Shown here: positions 42,401-50,700 of the stretch, in pieces
Layout: every line of letters begins with the position of its first letter
Numbering within the stretch: the first letter of the stretch is position 1
DNA from: Salvator merianae
Taxonomy: Eukaryota; Chordata; Lepidosauria; Squamata; Teiidae
Length of the DNA: 64,000 nucleotides
NCBI GenBank assembly: GCA_003586115.2
Contig: QVOM02000025.1
Coordinates: forward strand, 82,317,137 to 82,381,136
Direction: 5' to 3'
The notes under the pieces: generated by a model
Told to the model about the DNA's origin: nothing
The model's database searches: none
What the model saw: the letters and a program-made list of their open reading frames with translations, nothing else
Position numbers and translations under genes: made by a program

Positions 42401-44711
42401 AGTGGGAAGAATGGGAATCTTCCCCCTCCTATGGTTTGTTTTAATTGTCTTTATTAAATTAAATTTGTTCTTATGAGCATGTTTTCTCTCCACGCTGATA
42501 CTTCAGGGGCCAGCTTGAACTTGAACTAAGACGGGAGCGTGAACGACGGTCACGCTCCTACCAGGGAATTCTGGAGAACAGAAGTTCACCCAACCACAGC
42601 AAAGGCTTCCAGAAGACAAGATCAAAAATAGTAATGATATTTTCTTGCTATCTCATGACTAACTGTAGCTTAATCTTTCTTGTCCTTTTCAAGCTATTTA
42701 CCTTCTTCTTGTGATTTCCTGTGAGTCATATTGCAACTTACAGTTGGCACATACTAGATTCAGTGCAGATTCAGAAATGGTGAATTTTCTGCAATAAATT
42801 ATATAGCAAATGCCTTTTGGGATGGTATTGGTGGCACTTCCTTTTCAGCACAAATTCATGGAGGACATGCTACTAGAATGGATGCTTTGGGACTGCCTCC
42901 AGGTTGGAGACATAGGCAGGATGCTTCTAAAGGCCATTTGCAGGGAGCTGAAAGCAGGTGATGGTTTTACCTTTATCTTCTGCTTGGGAATGTCAACCTG
43001 GAGGCAGTACCTAGGCGTCCATTCTAGTAACCATTGATATACTAGTTTATAAGAACATAGGAGAAGTCCTGCTGGATCAGGCCATAGCCTATCTAGTCCA
43101 GCTTTTTGTCTCACGTACTGGCCTACCAGTTGCTTCTGGACATTCTCAAGCAGAAGACAAAAGCGAAACCCTCACTTACTCTCAATTCCCTGCAAATGGT
43201 CTTTATAGGCCATCAGCTGAACTGAGCTGGATTGGCAGGTGTCTGGACAGAACGACACATATCCCTATTTATTTCTGACTGTAATTTTATTTCTACCCTC
43301 TTATGGCAAGACCTGAGAAAGCTGCTTGCAATAAAATTGTTGACAGACAATGTAATAAAGAAAAACAAGAAATAAGATCAAAAATGGCATTTAATGTGAT
43401 GTGGTTCTGTGACTACTTATAGAACTGCTGCTGCCTTTTTTTTCTTACAGAAATATTTTTATACTGTGCCTGCTTAAGCGTCCTGGATATCAAATAAGAT
43501 TGACAAGTAGCATAGTTTTTGAGGCAGGGACGTGGGGAGAAGGCTTCAGAGAAGCCCTATCACTATTTATGAGGCCCATCTTACAGACCAGGTAGAGTTT
43601 CCTGAAGCCTGTTTCATCTAGTCACAATGATGTTGTTGGCCCTTAAAATGATTTACTACTTCCAGCATTCACAGGTGCTTCAAAAATATATTGGCTTAGT
43701 TGGTATTCGTTAATACAGTACTGACTTTTCACTGTTGGATAGTGTATGGTAGTCCAATATTGGTAGTCAAATTCTAGATCCAGTAGGAGAGACCTTATTT
43801 TAACGATGACCTTGAACTGTGAAAGTTTTACTAAATAAATCATAAATAGTTGAAATGCAACCCAGAGCTCACAGAGAGATTTTCTATGGTGACATCATTA
43901 AGGTATTTGGCTTTTAATTGCCTTCAGCGTTATAACTGTTCTATAAATTCACAGTGATTGAACTGAACAGGAAAAGATCTGGAGCATTGCACATACAGAA
44001 ATAGGAACAGAAAATGCATATTCCTTATTTGGCCATTTGGGTTTACTTCATCAATATCTGTTTTGACAGGATACAGAAAATAAATGTCTGGAAGGGGATA
44101 ATCGGCAGGCTATGTCAGTAAATGAGGAGAATGCTCTTCTTTCAAGCAAGTATGGATACATAATCCACCTCTTTTATTTCTTTTTATTATAAAATTGTTG
44201 ACCAATATATTTTAGGAGCTGTTTTTGCAGTCATAGTCTGACAAAGTGATTCCTGAAAGTGCTTATACAGAGATCTTCTCTTAATGTTTGCCTAGACCCT
44301 TGTTGTGACGATAACTGGATTCAGACAGTTGTGCTTCAAAATCATTATTTTGGCATTGGATTTATGGCATTCCAGATAAAGGAAGTTCTGAAAGTATTAT
44401 CTCATTAGCCTCATAACTATTGTATTACTGGTCATCTTGTTATTTAGGAATTAAGTTTGCTGCATGCTTACAGTTGATTTCAGAGGCAATAGTTGCACAT
44501 TTTTACAAGGCTTTGCCTAAGTTCACGTTGCTGTGTTCCCTTCACTTTGGCCATCTGGAGGCATCTACTGGCTGAAAGCTTAAGTATTGGTAAACTGCAG
44601 AGTCTTTTTGTCCTTGAAATATGTGATGCAAAAATCCCACGTTGTGAGTCTTAGAAGAAGTTGACTTGTAGGCTTGTTCTGAAGCACAAAACAAGCATCT
44701 TTCAATAATAA

Positions 44712-44763
<52 letters not shown>

Positions 44764-47700
44764 TGATTTTCTTAGTTAACAATACATGAAATTTCTTGTA
44801 GTTACAATCTTTTCCGCTAGAGATAATTGTATCTTTCAGTTAGATTATGTTTATGAGCATACTATATAATATTAACTTTGACAATTCAGGAAGTAGATGC
44901 TGAACAATGGGACTATTGGTAATCTTACACGATTTTATCCATGCTGTGTGCCTTTTTGTTTCCATTTTCCAAGACGATTTTGTGGTTCATATCTGCAATT
45001 TTATGGATCGTTAATAATTGCTGTGGGATGGGGCAATCAATCCTCATATAACTAGGGGGACACATAAGTGCAGTGAACCAGTCTAGAAACACAGAGAACG
45101 TAATAGCAGTTTTGTAGGAGAAATGGCATGTTAAGTTAATGTCATCTTTTTCTTGCAGGATGCCTCGGAGCCTTCAAGAGGAGCACGTAAGCAACTGATT
45201 TTGCTTCTTTTGGAATAGTAATTGAGATTCTTTTAACATTTGGAAATATGGCATGTTGAAGAGTCTAGATGTTTTCAGTTGTGTGCGCATGTACAGAAAT
45301 TTAACCTGTTTTTTATGAAGTATTTTAATAAAATTAATAGCCTGATCTTGAGAAGTTGGGGATTCAGCCTTAGTAGCTTTCATGTATTTTCATGGATCTC
45401 TGAGTAGGTTGTGTGTTAGTGATGACATGTACTGAGATACAGCTTACCTCTCCATTGTAGAAGGTTCACTGAGCTTGGTCTTTTTCTCTGCAGTTGTTTT
45501 ACCACCAGGCTAGGTAGCATCCTCGATACAGAGTCTTTTCTTTGACTGTTAATGGTATAAATACTATCCTGACTATAGTAGACTGGATACTATTTATACT
45601 ACCAAAGAAGAAGCGTTGAACTGTAGATGCTGCCTAAGTTGCTGGTGAAATGTTTGCAGAGAAAAAGTTCAAGCTTGGAGAACCTTCTATGATGGGACAC
45701 ACTACGACTCTGAGCTACAAATATTCTCCATAATAACAATACCTTACCTCTGTTAAAATGTACCCAGGAGACTTGGTTTGCTGCTGTTTCAGGCTACCTG
45801 GGCTTAATAGCATTGGTATGTGTACCTAGTCATGTGTGTCTTTACAATGGCTGATGTAAGAGTTAAGAAAGTGAGAACTCTGTACCAAGGGGAAGAACCA
45901 TTCCATCCTTTGCTTCTCTTTTTGGAATAGTGTATGCCTGGATTCTTACAGGAATGGTCAAGGGAGAGACTTCACTTTGGTGGATCCTGTAGACTTTGAG
46001 ATTATTCTGTTTCAGATAAGCCTGAAAAATCCATATCCTTTGAACGAGGATGTTGATGTAGGCAGTGGTTGTTTCAGCTCTGAGAAGACTCTTGCTGCTG
46101 AGGGATCATCATGGTGAAGTTGCTCCTCCTGGTCTGTGACACTCCTGATCCTGGAGACATTCAGTTCCACAGGAGTGGCCAGCTATGCCTTCCACCTTGA
46201 AAGGAAACTGAATCCTTCAAAGCATTTGGGGATGTTATGGCTAAAGCAAACATCTGGCTACAGTCCTCAAACGTATGTTCTAGAGTAGTGCCTCCTTGAG
46301 TAAAATAGTTTTATCCAAATTCTACGTATCTAACCCAGGGGATAGTAGCTATGAGCTAAGTATTTATAATCAGACAACGTTTGTGAAACACTTGGAACAT
46401 TTGAAGGTACTATGTAAGCAGTAGACATCTAAATGAATTCTGTTTGAATTTTGCAAGCAGTTTCAGAAGGAGAAAGAAAATGGGGAATTTGGGGTCACAC
46501 CTAGCAGCTTCTACAAGATTGAAGTCCCCCTGGTAGAAAGATCTTAGTAAACAAAATGAAACTTCCACAAGAGGTCAGAAGGATAGGCAACTGATGAAGG
46601 TCTCCTTACATGTGAGTAACCTTTACTCGGGGTTTCCCAAGGCAGAGCAGCAGGATCCAAAGCTTTATAAAGATGATGACATCAGCCCGATCCCCAGTTT
46701 TTCCTCCTTTGCTCAATGGCAAAGCTCAGTGAGGAGCTTAACTGCACAGTCATTTCCTATTAAGTTTCTTACTCTGATTTTTTCTTCCTTTCATATTGTC
46801 AGCGGTTGTATTTGAATGCTGATTCAGAGCTGCTTTCAACTAAGCTACTTAGCAGGGACCTGTAGGTTCCCTCCCGCCCTATGTTTCATGGAGCTGTGGG
46901 TTTCTGTCAGAGCCTTGTTTGGGTTTCTTTAAACAGCAGCAAGGACTGCAGTCAAAGCTTCCACCCCCTTTGCCTTTGTAGCTCTCGTAACTGACATTGT
47001 TCAGAAGCAGCGCTGACTTGTCTGTTTGAATAAAGTGATTTACCTCAGCCTCACAGTGCTGCCTTACTTGTGAGCATGAAAGTCAGGCTGCTCTTGTCAG
47101 ACTTGCCTTAGAGGCAGCAAAAACGGAGGCAAATTGTGTTCTAAGCTTTGAGGTTTCTTTCTGTAGTTACTGACTGCAGTTTATTTTCTCACTGCTTCTG
47201 TTAGACAAATTTCTCTTGTTTTGTAAATGCCAGCCATTATCTCAGCTCCTCTCCCCTCAGGGCAGAGACTAAGAAAAAGAATGACAGTTTGTTTCTCAGC
47301 CTCAGCAAGCAGCAACCAATCAGCCATCGAAACCTTCTCAAAACCATTCTATGTCAGCCTCAGAAGAAAAAGGATGTTTAAAGCCACAAATAGGCACAAT
47401 TCAGCCAGTTCTAGTGGACAGTCAGTCTCAGTTTTTTCTCATGAACCTAGCAGAGAAGAGCTTTGTTTATTAGCTGCACTTCTGTCTTCTTTTACCTCAC
47501 CTCTCTCCTCAGATCATACTGCAAATTATACTTCTGCTCCATTTGTGGATTCTGGGATTAACCAGGTTAAGGCAAGGCTGAGCAAGGAGATTTTTTATAA
47601 AACCCTTCCCGCTGAGGTTTCAGGGTTGACATCTAAGCTCTGTACCCTTTCTTCAGGCATTCACCTCAGAAATCTCTTCTGAGGATGAAGCCTCAGGGAC

Positions 47701-50700
47701 AGCTGCTTCTAACCTTTCTCCCCTTCCATGGGTTTTGGGGCCACAATCAAGTTCATTGGATACCACAAGCCAGGATGAGTAAAGCCTGAGCCCAGCAGTT
47801 TCAAACTGCTGTAATAGGAAGCATAGACATTTGTTTAAAGGAGATTTAAAAACAGGCTTCCTCTCTGCCTGTGTTTTCTGCTAAGCATACCAAAGATACC
47901 CATGATCCTCTTCCAAAGGGCAGGATTCTGATTCAAATTCCAATATAGAGGAGGAATAGTTTGACGTCCATCTGATAAAGAATTAGACACTAAAGGTGAA
48001 TACATGTGACTTTTCAACCCTGAGGATTTTGCAACAAGCCTGAACTTTAATTTTGTCCATCCTCTGAATGCTACTAAGTCCAATCCAGTTGATCTCCTCC
48101 AAAAAAGTCCAGAGGTAACTGGATACCTCTGAACAGCCAAAGGATATAGTTCTGTTCTGAGTGGAAGGTTCCATCAAGGCTCCTCAGAAGTTTTATTCCT
48201 TTGACAAGACCACTGAGGGTCTGGTAGTGACCCTCTCCCCAATAGATGGCTCAGTGGTCTCCTCAGTGTCCCATTCTTTAGCCCCAGTCCATGGACAGTG
48301 TTAGGCTAAGGAAGTAACTGATAAAAGGGTTATATTCCTTAGAAAAAAGGTATTTGAGGTTGCTGCATGGTCTCTCAAGGCTTTGGCCATATCTTCAGTT
48401 CTGATCAGGGCTGTAGTTTTTTGGTCACAAGAAATTTTTAGCAGACTTCTATTTCAAAATCCATATGATTTAAGGTTCTCAAACTGGCCAAAGCATGGAC
48501 ATTTGTGGCTGATACCTCTTTGGATGCAATCCAGTCTACGACAGACCCAAAAATCCAGTCTGTCGAAGAGTCAGTTCCTTATGGAGTCCCAGCCTATTGT
48601 GATAACCTCTCAAATAGGATGAGGTTGTTATTGTCAAGGACACTCAGTTCCAAGTGTCTAGTCCCACAAAGAGGCCTGATTCAGAACCATTTCTAGCTTC
48701 CTCCCTTTGATCCAGGCCAGTCATGTCTTGATCGTGATAGACAATGTCACGGCCAAGGTGCACATCAACTGACAAGGGATAATAAGACCTCACCTACAGA
48801 ACTTACTTCGTTGGGTCCTAAAGTGGGCTCAGGGTCAAATTCTGTCAGTATTGGCCCTCCACATTCAGGCAAAGACAATGGACTAGCAGATGCTTTAAGC
48901 AGGGGCTGGGTGGATTAGGCTGAGTGCTCCCTTTCTTCCCATGTGTTTCAGATGCTTCAGTGCCGGTGGTGTTCCTTCCAGGTGAATCGTCATAGCAGAA
49001 AACCCCAAAGCAAATGGCCAATGTGTCACCTTTAGCTTTGGAAACTACCTCTAGTTCCAGATCTCCTATCTCGGAGTATTTGTCATCCAGACCTGACTTG
49101 CTTGTCCTTGACTGCCTGGCCCTTGAATCTGATGCATTCCAAGAACCAGGTTTTTCTCAGGATGATAGCCTCTAGAAGACCTTCTACACAGCAAATATAT
49201 ACCACTCCCTGGAAGACTTTTGTTAAGTGGGCTCAGGGTCATGGTTCTTTGAAACCTTTCCTGATTGCTATCCCATAATTTCTGCAGGCTGCCCTTAATT
49301 CTTGGCTAAGGGTTAATACACTAAAGCATCAGATAGCTGCCTTCTCTTCTGTTCAGTTGTACTGCTAAGCTTCTCTGCGTTTGCCAATCCTTTCATTAGA
49401 TGTTTTTAAAAAGGAGCTCAAGCTATTTCTTCTTTGGCATTACGTAGATTTCCATCTTGGAGACACAAGCCCTTTGGACCACTGAGGGATTTTTTACCTT
49501 AAAATCCTTTTATTTGAGATTCCCTTCTTAGTAGCCATCACTTCAGCATGCAGTTTGGGAACTGTCTGCTCTTGGTTAGACTGAGTTGCTGTGTGTTCTA
49601 CACAGATTCAGTGGCATTCCAGTTGGATTTCTCTTTCTGTCCCAAGGTGGATTCAGCTTTTCACAGCTTTTCATCATTAATTTGTCATCTTCCTGTCCTA
49701 ATCCTATCTATGACAAAGGAAAGCAGTGGCATACATTAACATGTTAAATCCAGCAGACCATGGACATTCAGAAGATGAAATCTCTTTTTGTCTGTTTTCA
49801 CTGAGTGAAACTTGGGCAGAAGTCTTCTGCCAAGGTTATCACTAGTTGGATTAAAGCTCTGTGTAGTCTTGGCTTGTAAATCTCAAGGGCATCCTTTTCT
49901 GCAAGGCATTACTGCCCATTCTTCCTGGCTACTGCTATCACCTCAGCAGCATTTTCAGCAAATGCTTCTGTCCTTGACATTTGCAAGGCTGCTATGTGAC
50001 AGATGCCCTCTACTTTTTCAGAAGACTACAGGCTTGATCTTTTTAGGTTGGCTGATGCAGCCTTCAGTAGAAGGGTGTTACAACAGGTCCTACGAATCTC
50101 ATAATAGTCTTCTTCCCTCCCTGGTTCAGTGTTTAGCTTTGGTATATCCCATGCATAAGGAGGCCTTTGTCAACATGATCTACTGAGAAGGGTTGTTTAC
50201 TTACCATGCATGTTCTTTCTCCATAGACTAACTGATGAAGATCTCTACTACCCTTCTAGAAGGCTTATGTTAGGCTATTGAGAACAGCTCTTTCCTATAT
50301 CTCTCCTTTTGGATGACTACATCAGTATTATATTCTTTCTGACAATTTACAGAGTTCTGCCTCAGTTAGGTTGGCATCATCCTCTACATAGGAAACCTCA
50401 GGCAAGGGTTACTCACATGTAAGGAGACCGTTATCAGATAAATCCAAGAAACAATGCTCACAGTAACTAGTTAATCCTTTTTAATGATTAAATCAGAATG
50501 CTAGATTTGTTTCGATATTTAGGAGCAGTCTCTTGGCTCTGAAAAATCACAGCTGTGCCAGCTATGTGGAGAAGACAGCACTCGGAACAAAAGAAAGGTA
50601 AATTTTGAACTAGAGGAACGCTGAACCAGTCTGGCATAAGCCTGGTTCATAAGAAACCAAGGGAGTACATAGGGTTTGCTAGCGGACCAAACCTCACTTA

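Noticed and set aside
47227..47682. 151-codon ORF as a host gene
   Set aside because: It lies between the inverted repeats of the DIRS-like element at the place of gag, so it is part of the element.
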